Shown in pieces: positions 1 through 10,116 of a stretch of 64,000 nucleotides of DNA. Both the position numbers and the translations under genes were made by a program. The stretch is from Variovorax sp. KK3 (GTDB lineage Bacteria; Pseudomonadota; Gammaproteobacteria; Burkholderiales; Burkholderiaceae_C): positions 62,001 through 126,000 of the forward strand of contig NZ_LYVO01000006.1 in assembly GCF_001984055.1 (NCBI RefSeq). Direction: 5' to 3'. A model generated the notes under the pieces. It made no database searches. It saw nothing but the letters and a program-made list of their open reading frames with translations, and was not told where the DNA came from. Position 1 is the stretch's first letter; every line of letters starts with the position of its first letter.

Positions 1-2
1 AG

Positions 3-308
3 CCCAGCGAACTCGTGCATCTGCCGCACGATGGTCCGCGTCGCGTGCTCACGCGCGGCTCGGCGTGGCTGGGCGAATCCGCACGCCGCGCGAGCCGGCT
101 GCCCAGCGGCCATCCGGAAGGCTTCATCGAGGCCTTCGCCAACGTGTACGGCGGCGTCATGGGCGACATCCGTGCACGCCTGGCCGAGTCGACGGCGGAC
201 GTGCTCGACGCGGACTATCCGCGCGTGGAGGCGGGTGCGCGCGGCGTGCGCTTCATCGAGCGTGTGGTGGCGTCATCGAAGAGCGATGCCAAGTGGCTCG
301 GCTGGTGA
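3..308 (+). CDS. Gfo/Idh/MocA-family oxidoreductase, C-terminal fragment
   Basis: Only the last 101 or so codons lie in the window; the gene starts upstream of base 1. The visible part reads through RLPSGHPEGFIEAFANVY and a closing stretch with RFIERVVASSK, which is typical of the C-terminal alpha/beta dimerisation domain of NAD(P)-dependent Gfo/Idh/MocA sugar or inositol dehydrogenases. The catalytic Rossmann part is out of view, so substrate cannot be inferred. The gene ends at a TGA at 306-308 and is followed by a strong hairpin shared with the convergent gene downstream. Family assignment is fairly safe; a precise function is not. Confidence 0.75.
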   Translation, partial: PSELVHLPHDGPRRVLTRGSAWLGESARRASRLPSGHPEGFIEAFANVYGGVMGDIRARLAESTADVLDADYPRVEAGARGVRFIERVVASSKSDAKWLGW

Positions 309-319
309 CTTCGCCTTGA

Positions 320-344
320 CTCCCTCTCCCAGAGGGAGAGGGAG
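320..344. terminator. Perfect 11-bp hairpin with AGA loop, probable bidirectional terminator or REP-like element
   Basis: CTCCCTCTCCC (320-330) and GGGAGAGGGAG (334-344) pair perfectly around an AGA loop. It lies between two convergent genes, 12 bases after the first stop, and could end transcription in both directions, although no T tract is seen. A closely similar GC-rich hairpin, also with an AGA loop, occurs at 10087-10107, so it may instead be a dispersed intergenic repeat. Confidence 0.6.
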
Positions 345-391
345 CAAATCCAGGCGCCCCGCAATTTGCGCGCGGCTTGTCCGGCCCAGGC

Positions 392-973
392 CTATCGTGC
401 CCGCTCTGCGAACACCGCCGCCAATCGCGCCACGGCACTTTCCGCCGTCAGCTCGATCGCCGTCGAGCACGCGAGCATCAAGTTGAGCGGCTGCCCCAGC
501 CCTTCCACCATCACGCCGCTCTCGCGTTCGCGCAATGCGCCAGAAGGATCGGCCACGCAGTCCAGTTGCTTGCAGACGCGGCTGGCATAACTGCCCGATG
601 GCACACCATAGACCACCACCGGCTTCCCCAGCCCCACCGCGAATCCGACTTCGAACACGGTGCCCGAGTCAGGCTCGAGCCCGCGAAAGTCCATCAGGTT
701 GGCGATCACGCCGTCGGCCTCGCGGATCAGCGCGACGTTGCCTTCGTAGATGCGGCGGGCCTGCTCTTCGTCGCTGCCGCTGAAGCCGTCACGCACGCCG
801 CCGTCGGAAGGCTCGACGCCTTCCAGCCCATGGCGCGCGCAATGCGCCTTCAACGATTCGTAGATCTTCGCGCTGTCGCGAAAGAAGATGTCGGGTCCGG
901 CGAGATAGACGCGGGGTCGCAATCGTGCCGTTGCGGTTGTTGCTGCCCTTGCGGCTGGCGCTTCGTGTGTCAT
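392..973 (-). CDS. Nucleoside 2-deoxyribosyltransferase-like protein
   Basis: The 193-residue protein has the nucleoside 2-deoxyribosyltransferase fold signature: YLAGPDIF near residues 23-30, then a segment with EADGVIANLMDF and DSGTVFEVGFAVGLGKPV, where the Asp and Glu match the substrate-binding and catalytic acidic residues of the family. Such enzymes cleave or exchange the base of deoxynucleosides in salvage, and some act on nucleotides. The first 20 residues are Ala/Thr-rich and probably not structured, so the true start could be slightly downstream. It stands alone, convergent with the preceding gene. Family is confident; the substrate is not known. Confidence 0.85.
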   Translation of the reverse strand: MTHEAPAARAATTATARLRPRVYLAGPDIFFRDSAKIYESLKAHCARHGLEGVEPSDGGVRDGFSGSDEEQARRIYEGNVALIREADGVIANLMDFRGLEPDSGTVFEVGFAVGLGKPVVVYGVPSGSYASRVCKQLDCVADPSGALRERESGVMVEGLGQPLNLMLACSTAIELTAESAVARLAAVFAERAR

Positions 974-1037
974 CGGGTCCTTGTTGCTCGAACCCGCATT
1001 CTGCTGTGCCCCCGGCGCGAAGGCCGAGGCACCGATG

Positions 1038-2069
1038 CTATTCGGCCCGGATGTCGTTGTCCTTGACCACCTTGCCCAGCAAGTCGTAGTAGTTCTTCGT
1101 CAGCGCGGCCAGTTGCTCGGGCGTGCCGCCGCCGGCATCGTCGCCGCGGTCGGCAATCGTCTTCTGCACGGCCGGGTCCTTCAAGGCCGTGTTCATCGCG
1201 GTGTTGACCTTCTTCACGATGTCGGCGTTCAGGCCCGGTGGGCCATACAGGCCGATGAAGGAGATCACCTCGAAATTCTTGATGCCCTTTTCCGTGGCCG
1301 TGGGCACGTCCGGAAAGGCCGGCACGCGCTTGGCGCCGGTGGCCATCAGCGCCTTGAGCTGGCCCGACTTGAGGAAGGGCGCCACCACCGAGGAGGCGTC
1401 GAACATCGCGGGGACGCGGCCTGCGATCAGGTCGGTCATGGCCGGTGCGCTGCCTTTGTAGGGCACGTGGCTCATCTTCGGCTTGCCGATGCGTTCGCGG
1501 AACAGCTCCATCGCGGTCTGCACGAGGCTGCCCGGCCCGCCCGAGGCGTAGTCGACGGCCTTGCCTTCCTTGTCCTGCTGCTTGACCCAGGCGATGAAGC
1601 CGTCGATGTCCTTCACCGGCAGGCTGGCCGGCACGACCAGCATCAGCGACGAGGTGAGCAGCAATCCGATGGGCGTCATCTTCAGCGGGTCTGCCACCGA
1701 GGTGTTGCGGTAGGTGTGCGGGTTCAGCACCATGTTGCTGCCGTTGCCCACGAGCAGGCGGTAACCGTCGGGCGCCGACTTCAGCACGTAGTCGGTGGCG
1801 ATGTTGCCGTTGACGCCGGCCTTGTTGTCGATGACGACCGGCTGGCCCAGGTTGTTCTGCATGCCGGCGGTCAGGACGCGCCCGGCGAAGTCGGTCTGCC
1901 CGCCGGGCGGGTAGCCCACCACCAGCGTCACCGATTTGCTGGGCCAGGCGGCCTGGGCTGCGGCCATGCTTGGCAGCAGGCCCGCGCCGAGCCCTCCAAG
2001 CCCGAACTGCAAGGCGCGGCGGCGCGACAGGGAGACATCGATCGACTCATCGGACACGAAAGGCATCAC
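1038..2069 (-). CDS. Bug-family (TctC) periplasmic solute-binding protein
   Basis: The 343-residue protein is of normal length for a Bug receptor, the binding component of tripartite tricarboxylate transport systems and very abundant in Burkholderiales. The N-terminus carries an RRR motif and a hydrophobic stretch ending in AAAQA around residue 40, suggesting Tat or Sec export. The mature part has family landmarks: WPSKSVTLVVGYPPGGQTD, the NIATDYVLKSAPDGY segment and HVPYKGSAPAMTDLIAGRV. No TctA/TctB membrane genes are adjacent, which is usual for these orphan receptors. The ligand, probably a carboxylate, cannot be told from sequence. Confidence 0.92.
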   Translation of the reverse strand: MMPFVSDESIDVSLSRRRALQFGLGGLGAGLLPSMAAAQAAWPSKSVTLVVGYPPGGQTDFAGRVLTAGMQNNLGQPVVIDNKAGVNGNIATDYVLKSAPDGYRLLVGNGSNMVLNPHTYRNTSVADPLKMTPIGLLLTSSLMLVVPASLPVKDIDGFIAWVKQQDKEGKAVDYASGGPGSLVQTAMELFRERIGKPKMSHVPYKGSAPAMTDLIAGRVPAMFDASSVVAPFLKSGQLKALMATGAKRVPAFPDVPTATEKGIKNFEVISFIGLYGPPGLNADIVKKVNTAMNTALKDPAVQKTIADRGDDAGGGTPEQLAALTKNYYDLLGKVVKDNDIRAE

Positions 2070-2278
2070 GTTCTTCTCCCGACCTTGGCAAGGTCTGCCG
2101 GCGCATCATAGGAGCGTGCCGGCCGGCCCACAAGCAGGGTCTTCGCCCACGCGTCGGCGCTTTCCTACGACGGCCTGCGGCTTGTCCGATCCGGCGCGGC
2201 GGCCTTCGCCGCTCGCGTCGACAAGGGACGCAGGCGCACCGTCGAGTTCCCTCGATCGCGATGACACAGGAGACCTCG

Positions 2279-2527
2279 ATGAACAAGCCAGCCGACAAGC
2301 CAGCGGAGACCAAACCCGACATCCAGGGCGAAGGCAACTACGACGCCACCCGCCGCTACGACAAGGCCACCACCGACTTCGTGCAGTCCGGCAAGGTCGA
2401 CCAGGCTGCGAAGGACGCCAAGCCCAGGAGCGAGGCCGAAGCCGAAGAGATGCGCCGCGCCGAGGAAGAGGGCAAGTCGCACGCGAAGGGCGAAGACCCG
2501 GCGCTGCGCAAGGGCGCTGGCCAGTAA
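2279..2527 (+). CDS. Small hydrophilic protein, conserved-hypothetical type
   Basis: An 82-residue, highly charged protein rich in Lys, Glu, Asp and Ala with no hydrophobic segment, so probably cytosolic and flexible. The start at 2279 is chosen because AGGAG (2267-2271) sits 7 bases upstream; an in-frame ATG at 2261 lacks such a site. Sequence features are NYDATRRYDKATTDFVQSGKVDQAAKDA followed by a Glu/Arg-rich helix. Similar short proteins are common beside housekeeping genes in Burkholderiales but have no assigned function. It stands alone between a divergent Bug gene and nadE. Confidence 0.7.
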   Translation: MNKPADKPAETKPDIQGEGNYDATRRYDKATTDFVQSGKVDQAAKDAKPRSEAEAEEMRRAEEEGKSHAKGEDPALRKGAGQ

Positions 2528-2613
2528 TCGCTCGCCGAACTGAAAACGTGCGCGCGCCATGGCCGGCCGCGCTGGTCCGGGCGGCATCGACCGCCTGAGG
2601 CCACAATCCGGCC

Positions 2614-4698
<2,085 letters not shown>

Positions 4699-4710
4699 GT
4701 CTTCGGGCGC

Positions 4711-5316
4711 TCAGCCGATGCGCGCCGTCCGCAGCGTGATCGAGTAGCGCAGCGCCTGCACCGGCGTCACCCGGTGCTGCCAGCGCCAGCGCGACGGCCC
4801 GCGCATGCAGTAGAGCGAGCGCGGCTCGATCACCAGGTCGACGTGCGGCGGCGGCTGGCCCAGCGCGTCGCGCTGCGGCGGGTAGGGGCGAAACTGCATC
4901 AGCCCGGTGCCCATCAGCGAGACGCCGGCGACGTCCTCGAAGTCCGGCACGTCGCGGTGCCAGCCGAGCGGCGTGCCGGGCTGGTATTCGGCCACCAGCA
5001 CGTGCACCAGCGCTTCGGGCGCCACGCCCATGTGCTCGGCCACGCGGGCGCGCAGCGGCAGCAAGGCGGCCGGCAGGTCCGGCGATGGTTGAAGGCGGGT
5101 GGCGGCGAAGTCGTAATGCCCACCGAAGGCAATGCCGCGCCGGCGCGCCGTGTGGTCCTTGTAACGCATGGGCTGCAGCGGCAGGGCGCGCACCACCTGC
5201 AGCAGATCCTGCTCTTGCTCGATGTCGAGGAAGTCGTTCTCGTACTGCCAGCCTTGCAGCAGCAAGGACGGGTCGTCGGGAAACAGCGATTCCTGGGCGG
5301 GATGGCGCGTGTACAT
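4711..5316 (-). CDS. AlkB-like Fe(II)/2-oxoglutarate-dependent dioxygenase
   Basis: The 201-residue protein has the iron-binding triad of the AlkB family: His120 and Asp122 in GWHRDVPDF and the distal His181 in WQHRVTPV. Arg190 and Arg196 in the RYSITLR motif are placed to bind 2-oxoglutarate and support substrate contact. The family oxidatively removes alkyl groups from nucleic acid bases or from protein. This shorter form lacks the classic E. coli AlkB N-terminus, and whether it repairs DNA or acts elsewhere is open. No neighbouring ada or alkA gene is seen. Confidence 0.9.
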   Translation of the reverse strand: MYTRHPAQESLFPDDPSLLLQGWQYENDFLDIEQEQDLLQVVRALPLQPMRYKDHTARRRGIAFGGHYDFAATRLQPSPDLPAALLPLRARVAEHMGVAPEALVHVLVAEYQPGTPLGWHRDVPDFEDVAGVSLMGTGLMQFRPYPPQRDALGQPPPHVDLVIEPRSLYCMRGPSRWRWQHRVTPVQALRYSITLRTARIG

Positions 5317-5668
5317 GCGAAGGTCTGGCGGGATGGCCGGAGCGGCGGACCCGCGGGAGAGAGGAGAGACTACACCGATGTGCCGCCCCTGCGCACCCGG
5401 GGGTCGCTGCGGGTCACGGCCGTTTTTCGGCGTCGTGAGGCAGTCGCTTTACCGTAGGAGCCTTCCTGCGCCAATGCTGTAGGAGATCACCCAATCCCGA
5501 TCCGCGGGCTGCGTGCAACCGGTTTCCATTTCGTGCTTGCAGCCGCGTCGCATTGGCACGAGCATTCGTGCCGCCGTCCCGTCGCCCGTGGTCGCGATGC
5601 GGCGCCGGCACTGCGCGCGGCCCATCCTGGCCGCGTCCTTGATTCCAACACCAGCACGAGGAGTCTCC
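5317..5668. other. 352-base intergenic region with hairpin motif, probable promoter region
   Basis: No convincing gene is seen. The region lies between divergent genes and should hold both promoters. It contains an imperfect palindrome at 5453-5470, CGTAGGA-N4-TCCTGCG, followed at 5479-5485 by a second TGTAGGA half-site. No clear -35/-10 pair could be assigned by eye. The last bases carry the GAGGAG ribosome site of the hydrolase. Confidence 0.5.
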
Positions 5669-6490
5669 ATGCCCACCATCACCACCCGAGACGGCACCCA
5701 GATCTACTACAAGGACTGGGGCCAGGGCCAACCCATCGTCTTCTCGCACGGCTGGCCGCTGTCGGGCGACGACTGGGACAACCAGATGCTGTACTTCCTG
5801 GGGCAGGGCTTCCGCGTGATCGCGCACGACCGCCGCGGCCACGGTCGCTCCTCGCAGACCTGGACCGGCAACGAGATGGACACCTATGCCGACGACCTGG
5901 CCGAGCTGACCGAGAAGCTCGAACTGAAGGACGCCGTCCACATCGGCCACTCGACGGGCGGCGGCGAAGTGGCGCGCTACCTGGGCCGCCATGGCTCCCG
6001 GCGCGTGGCCAAGGCGGTGCTCATCGGTGCGGTGCCGCCGATCATGCTCAAGACCGAGGCCAACCCGGGCGGCCTGCCGATCGACGTGTTCGACGGCATC
6101 CGTGCCGGCGTCGCGGGCAACCGCGCCGAGTTCTACCGCGAGATCACGCTGCCCTTCTACGGCTACAACCGGCCGAACGCGAAGGTGTCGGAAGGCATCC
6201 GCCAGCACTGGTGGCTCCAGGGGATGATGGGCGGCATCAAGGCCCACTACGACTGCGTCAAGGCCTTCTCGGAAACCGACTTCACCGAAGACCTGAAGAA
6301 GATCGACGTGCCCACGCTCATCATGCACGGCGACGACGACCAGATCGTGCCCATCGGCGCGTCGGCCATGCTGTCGTCCAAGCTCGTGAAGAACGCGCAG
6401 CTCAAGGTCTACCCGGGGCTGCCGCACGGGCTGTGCGCGACGCATCCCGAGGTGGTCAACCCCGACCTGCTGGCTTTCATCAAGGGCTGA
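5669..6490 (+). CDS. Alpha/beta hydrolase, non-haem chloroperoxidase type
   Basis: The 273-residue protein has the haloperoxidase-type alpha/beta hydrolase pattern. The nucleophile Ser95 lies in GHSTGGGE, the oxyanion part in [16 protein letters not shown], the acid in HGDDDQIVP and the catalytic His in GLPHGL. Family members are serine hydrolases of small esters and can show perhydrolase or cofactor-free halogenation activity in vitro. No signal peptide is seen. The start at 5669 follows GAGGAG at 5659-5664; the open frame extends upstream but without a better site. It is probably monocistronic. Confidence 0.92.
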   Translation: MPTITTRDGTQIYYKDWGQGQPIVFSHGWPLSGDDWDNQMLYFLGQGFRVIAHDRRGHGRSSQTWTGNEMDTYADDLAELTEKLELKDAVHIGHSTGGGEVARYLGRHGSRRVAKAVLIGAVPPIMLKTEANPGGLPIDVFDGIRAGVAGNRAEFYREITLPFYGYNRPNAKVSEGIRQHWWLQGMMGGIKAHYDCVKAFSETDFTEDLKKIDVPTLIMHGDDDQIVPIGASAMLSSKLVKNAQLKVYPGLPHGLCATHPEVVNPDLLAFIKG

Positions 6491-6588
6491 GCGCGACGCG
6501 ACCACCCGGCCGTCCGGCCTGCGTTGCAGCGGACGCACAGGCCGATCGCGCTATTTCGCGGGTGCGCCGGCCGGGTTAGAAAGCGGCG

Positions 6589-7125
6589 ATGACCACACAC
6601 CCGACATCGCGCCTTCTTCCCCGCATCACCGTGGCGGCCTGCCTCCTGCTGGCCGGTGGCGCCTGGGCGGCCATCGACTACCCGGCCCGCAAGCCCGGCC
6701 TTTGGGAAATGACGATCCAGGGCGACGCCAGCGCCAAGACCCCGCCGATGAGCACGCAGCAATGCATCGACGCCGCCACCGACAAGGCGATGCGCGACAT
6801 GGGCGAAGGTGTCAACCAGCAGACCTGCTCGAAACAGGACATGCGCAACGAGGGCGGCCGCATCGTGATCGAGTCGGTCTGCAAGATCGGCACCAGCACC
6901 GCCACCACGCGGGCCGTGCTCGCCGGCGACTTCAGCACCGGCTACCGCATGGAAAGCCGCTCCACCTACAGTCCGCCGCTGGTGGGCCGCAGCGAAGGCA
7001 CTGCGGTCATCGAAGCCAAGTGGGTCGGTCCCTGCAAGGCGGGCCAGAAGCCGGGCGACATGGTGCTGCCCAACGGCATGAAGATGAACCTGCTCGACAT
7101 GCCTGCCGGCCGCGGCAAGAAGTAG
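6589..7125 (+). CDS. Exported DUF3617-type protein
   Basis: The 178-residue protein starts with a Sec signal peptide (about residues 1-27, ending in AWA), so the mature protein is periplasmic. Mature sequence begins RKPGLWEMTI and has four Cys in a pattern like the DUF3617 family (CIDAATD, TCSKQDM, SVCKIG, PCKAG), probably forming two disulfides. The function of the family is unknown. It is a single gene after the hydrolase, separated by about 100 bases, so co-transcription is possible. Confidence 0.82.
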   Translation: MTTHPTSRLLPRITVAACLLLAGGAWAAIDYPARKPGLWEMTIQGDASAKTPPMSTQQCIDAATDKAMRDMGEGVNQQTCSKQDMRNEGGRIVIESVCKIGTSTATTRAVLAGDFSTGYRMESRSTYSPPLVGRSEGTAVIEAKWVGPCKAGQKPGDMVLPNGMKMNLLDMPAGRGKK

Positions 7126-7147
7126 CACGCGCGGCACGCCCGGCCGG

Positions 7148-7184
7148 TACGGCAGATGCGGCAAGTGCGGCAGGTGCGGCACGC
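7148..7184. repeat. Short 9-bp tandem repeat
   Basis: About four imperfect copies of a 9-base unit of the form CGGCAGGTG stand directly behind the DUF3617 gene, outside any convincing coding region. No function is apparent; it may be a small slippage-generated array. Confidence 0.55.
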
Positions 7185-7266
7185 CTGCAAGCGCGTCGGC
7201 ATCACGCCGGGCCGCGTCTCAAGCCTACACGCCGGGCGCGGCCAGCCGGGCTAGCATGGCCGCCCC

Positions 7267-8331
7267 ATGTCCGCCGAAGAGCTCGTCATCGCGCGCCCCG
7301 AAGGCCTGTACTGCCCGCCCGGCGATTTCTACATCGACCCCTGGCGGCCGGTCGATCGCGCCGTCATCACCCATGGTCATTCGGACCATGCGCGCGTGGG
7401 CCACGGCCACTACCTCGCCCATGAACACAGCGCCGGCACGCTGCGCACGCGCCTGGGCGAGATCACGCTGCAGACGCTGCCCTACGGCGAGACCATCGTG
7501 CACCACGGCGTGCGCCTGTCGCTGCACCCGGCCGGCCACGTGCTGGGCTCGGCGCAGGTGCGGCTGGAGCACGACGGCCGCGTGTGGGTGGCCTCGGGCG
7601 ACTACAAGACGGAGCCCGACGGCACCTGCACGCCCTTCGAGCCGGTGCCCTGCGACACCTTCATCACCGAATCGACTTTCGGCCTGCCCATCTACCGTTG
7701 GCCCACGCAGCCCGAACTGTTCGCCGACATCGATGCCTGGTGGCGCGCCAACGCGGCGCAGGGCCGCGCCTCGGTGCTGCTGTGCTATGCCTTCGGCAAG
7801 GCGCAGCGTGTGCTGCACGGCGTGGATGCGTCGATCGGGCCGATCGTGGTGCACGGCGCGGTGGAGCCGCTCAACGCGGTCTACCGCGCGGCTGGCGTCG
7901 CGCTGCCGCCGACCTTGCGCGTGACGGACCCAGGTGTCGACGCGGCACTGCTCAAGCGCGCGCTGGTCGTGGCACCGCCTTCCGCACAGGGAACGCCGTG
8001 GATGCGCAGATTCGGCAACTACTCCGACGCCTTCGCCAGCGGCTGGATGCAGCTGCGCGGCACGCGCCGCCGCCGCGGCGTCGACCGCGGCTTCGTCATG
8101 TCCGACCACGCCGACTGGCCGGGGCTGCAGAAGGCCATCGCCGGCACCGGCGCCGAGCGCGTGTACGTCACGCACGGCAGCGTGCCGGTGATGGTGCGCT
8201 GGCTGTCGGAGAACGGGCTCGACGCACGGTCCTTTCGCACCGAGTACGGCGACGAGGACATGGAGCCCGCAGCCGCGGTGCCGCAGCCCGAGGCACTGCC
8301 GCCATCGGATGCAGACCTCGCCGCGTCATGA
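7267..8331 (+). CDS. Ligase-associated DNA exonuclease (metallo-beta-lactamase fold)
   Basis: The 354-residue protein is the Exo member of the Lig-Exo-Lhr-MPE repair set. It has the metal-binding HGHSDHAR motif (His36, His38, Asp40, His41) of the metallo-beta-lactamase/beta-CASP nuclease superfamily, followed by HPAGHVLGSAQVR and SGDYKTEPDG. Homologues are DNA 5' exonucleases. The stop overlaps the ligase start (ATGA at 8328-8331), implying translational coupling. In Pseudomonas putida this four-gene set has been described as a DNA repair cluster. Confidence 0.93.
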   Translation: MSAEELVIARPEGLYCPPGDFYIDPWRPVDRAVITHGHSDHARVGHGHYLAHEHSAGTLRTRLGEITLQTLPYGETIVHHGVRLSLHPAGHVLGSAQVRLEHDGRVWVASGDYKTEPDGTCTPFEPVPCDTFITESTFGLPIYRWPTQPELFADIDAWWRANAAQGRASVLLCYAFGKAQRVLHGVDASIGPIVVHGAVEPLNAVYRAAGVALPPTLRVTDPGVDAALLKRALVVAPPSAQGTPWMRRFGNYSDAFASGWMQLRGTRRRRGVDRGFVMSDHADWPGLQKAIAGTGAERVYVTHGSVPVMVRWLSENGLDARSFRTEYGDEDMEPAAAVPQPEALPPSDADLAAS

Positions 8332-9986
8332 AGCAGTTCGCCGCGCTCTACAAGGAGCTCGACTCCAGCACCTCCAACCTGGTCAAGCAGGCCGCCCTGC
8401 AGCGCTACCTGCGCGAGGCGATACCGGCCGATGCGGCCTGGGCCGTCTACTTTCTCGCGGGCGGCAAACCGCGGCAACTGGTACCGACCAAGCTGCTGCG
8501 CCTGCTCGCGCAAGAGGCGGCGGGCCTGCCCGAGTGGCTGTTCGACGAGAGCTACGAGGCCGTGGGCGACCTGGCGGAGACCATCGCGCTGCTGATGCCC
8601 GCGCCTTCCGACGAACACGACCTGGGCCTGGCCGAATGGGTCGAGCAGCACTTGCTGCCGCTGCGCGGCACGCCGCCCGAGCAGCTGGCCGATGCGCTGC
8701 GCACGCAGTGGCGCCGGCTCGCGCCCGAGGAGCGGCTGGTGTACTTCAAGCTGATCACGGGCTCGTTCCGCGTCGGCGTCTCGCGCCTGCAGGTCACCCA
8801 GGCGCTGGCGGCCGTCGGCGGCCTCGACCCCAAGCGCGTGGCGCAGCGCCTCATGGGCTACACCCACATCACCGGCCAGCCCACCGCCGCGGCCTTCGGC
8901 GCACTGATCGCGCCCGAGAGCGAAGGCGAGCAGGACCGGCAGACCAGCGGACAGCCTTATCCCTTCTTTCTTGCCCACCCGTTCGCACCGCCGCTGGCCG
9001 AGTTCGATGCCGCGCTCGGCCCGCCTTCGCGCTGGCTGATCGAGTGGAAGTGGGACGGCATCCGCGCCCAGCTCGTGCGGCGCGCGGCCGACGTCTGCCT
9101 GTGGTCGCGTGGCGAAGAGCTCGTGACCGACCGCTTTCCCGAACTGGCCGAAATGGGCCGCACCTTGCCCGAGGGCACGGTGGTCGACGGCGAGATCGTC
9201 GTGTGGCGCGATAACCGCGTCCAGCCCTTCGCCGACCTGCAGAAGCGCATCGGCCGCAAGACGCTCACGCCGAAGCTGCTGCGCGAGATACCGGTGGTGC
9301 TGCTGGCCTACGACCTGCTGGAGTGGGAAAGCCGCGACCTGCGCGCGCTGCCGCAGCACGAGCGGCGCGCAATGCTCGATGCGCTGATCGACGACGCCGG
9401 ACATCCGTCGCTGATCGCCAGCCCCGTGCTGCAAGGCGACAGCTGGCAGGACCTGGCGCGCCAGCGCGAGGCCGCGCGCGCCATGGGCGTCGAAGGGATG
9501 ATGCTCAAGCAGCGCGATGCGCAGTACGGCGTCGGCCGCACCAAGGACGTGGGCCTGTGGTGGAAGTGGAAGATCGATCCGCTGTCGATCGACGCGGTGC
9601 TGATCTACGCCCAGCGCGGCCATGGCCGGCGCGCGAGCCTCTACTCCGACTACACATTCGCGGTGTGGGACGCGGCGCCCGAGGCCGGCGAGCGCAAGCT
9701 GGTGCCCTTCGCCAAGGCCTACTCGGGCCTCACCGACGCCGAGATCGCGCGCGTCGACGCCGTCATCCGCCGCACCACCGTCGAGAGCTTCGGTCCGGTG
9801 CGCAGCGTCACGCCCACGCTGGTGTTCGAGCTCGGCTTCGAAGGCATCGCGCGCAGCACGCGTCACAAGAGCGGCATTGCGGTGCGCTTTCCGCGCATGC
9901 TGCGCTGGCGCGAGGACAAGCCGATCGAAGAGGCCGACACGCTGGAGACGCTGGCGGCGCTGCTGCCGGCTTCGGGCGCGTCATGA
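8328..9986 (+). CDS. ATP-dependent DNA ligase
   Basis: The 552-residue enzyme seals nicks through a lysyl-AMP intermediate. The nucleotidyltransferase motif I reads EWKWDGIR with the adenylated Lys at residue 241. Downstream motifs include DGEIVVW (motif III region), EGMMLK (IV) and WWKWKIDP (V). An N-terminal helical DNA-binding domain occupies about residues 1-200 and an OB-fold follows the catalytic core. The ATG overlaps the exonuclease stop. It is distinct from the LigD type because no polymerase or phosphoesterase domain is fused to it. Confidence 0.95.
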   Translation: MKQFAALYKELDSSTSNLVKQAALQRYLREAIPADAAWAVYFLAGGKPRQLVPTKLLRLLAQEAAGLPEWLFDESYEAVGDLAETIALLMPAPSDEHDLGLAEWVEQHLLPLRGTPPEQLADALRTQWRRLAPEERLVYFKLITGSFRVGVSRLQVTQALAAVGGLDPKRVAQRLMGYTHITGQPTAAAFGALIAPESEGEQDRQTSGQPYPFFLAHPFAPPLAEFDAALGPPSRWLIEWKWDGIRAQLVRRAADVCLWSRGEELVTDRFPELAEMGRTLPEGTVVDGEIVVWRDNRVQPFADLQKRIGRKTLTPKLLREIPVVLLAYDLLEWESRDLRALPQHERRAMLDALIDDAGHPSLIASPVLQGDSWQDLARQREAARAMGVEGMMLKQRDAQYGVGRTKDVGLWWKWKIDPLSIDAVLIYAQRGHGRRASLYSDYTFAVWDAAPEAGERKLVPFAKAYSGLTDAEIARVDAVIRRTTVESFGPVRSVTPTLVFELGFEGIARSTRHKSGIAVRFPRMLRWREDKPIEEADTLETLAALLPASGAS

Positions 9987-9994
9987 ATTTCGAT

Positions 9995-10110
9995 GCGAGT
10001 GGCTTTGGCTCCGTCCCCCGCTGGGAGAGGGCTGGGGTGGGGGCAAGCGGCGTGCCCATCGCCAGTGCTGCGTGCCCCCATCCCTACCTTCCCCCAGAGG
10101 GGGAAGGAGC
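9995..10110. repeat. GC-rich REP-like element between ligase and helicase genes
   Basis: The gap holds a CCCCGCTGGGAGAGGGCTGG-type segment and then a perfect 9-bp hairpin, CCTTCCCCC (10087-10095) with GGGGGAAGG (10099-10107), around an AGA loop. The hairpin resembles the one at 320-344. Its 3' arm overlaps the AAGGAG ribosome site (10104-10109) of the helicase gene, so it could reduce helicase translation. Confidence 0.6.
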
Positions 10111-10116
10111 AATACC

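Noticed and set aside
7148..7184. Tandem repeat as small RNA or regulatory element
   Set aside because: Only four short imperfect copies and no inverted symmetry; recorded as a simple repeat.
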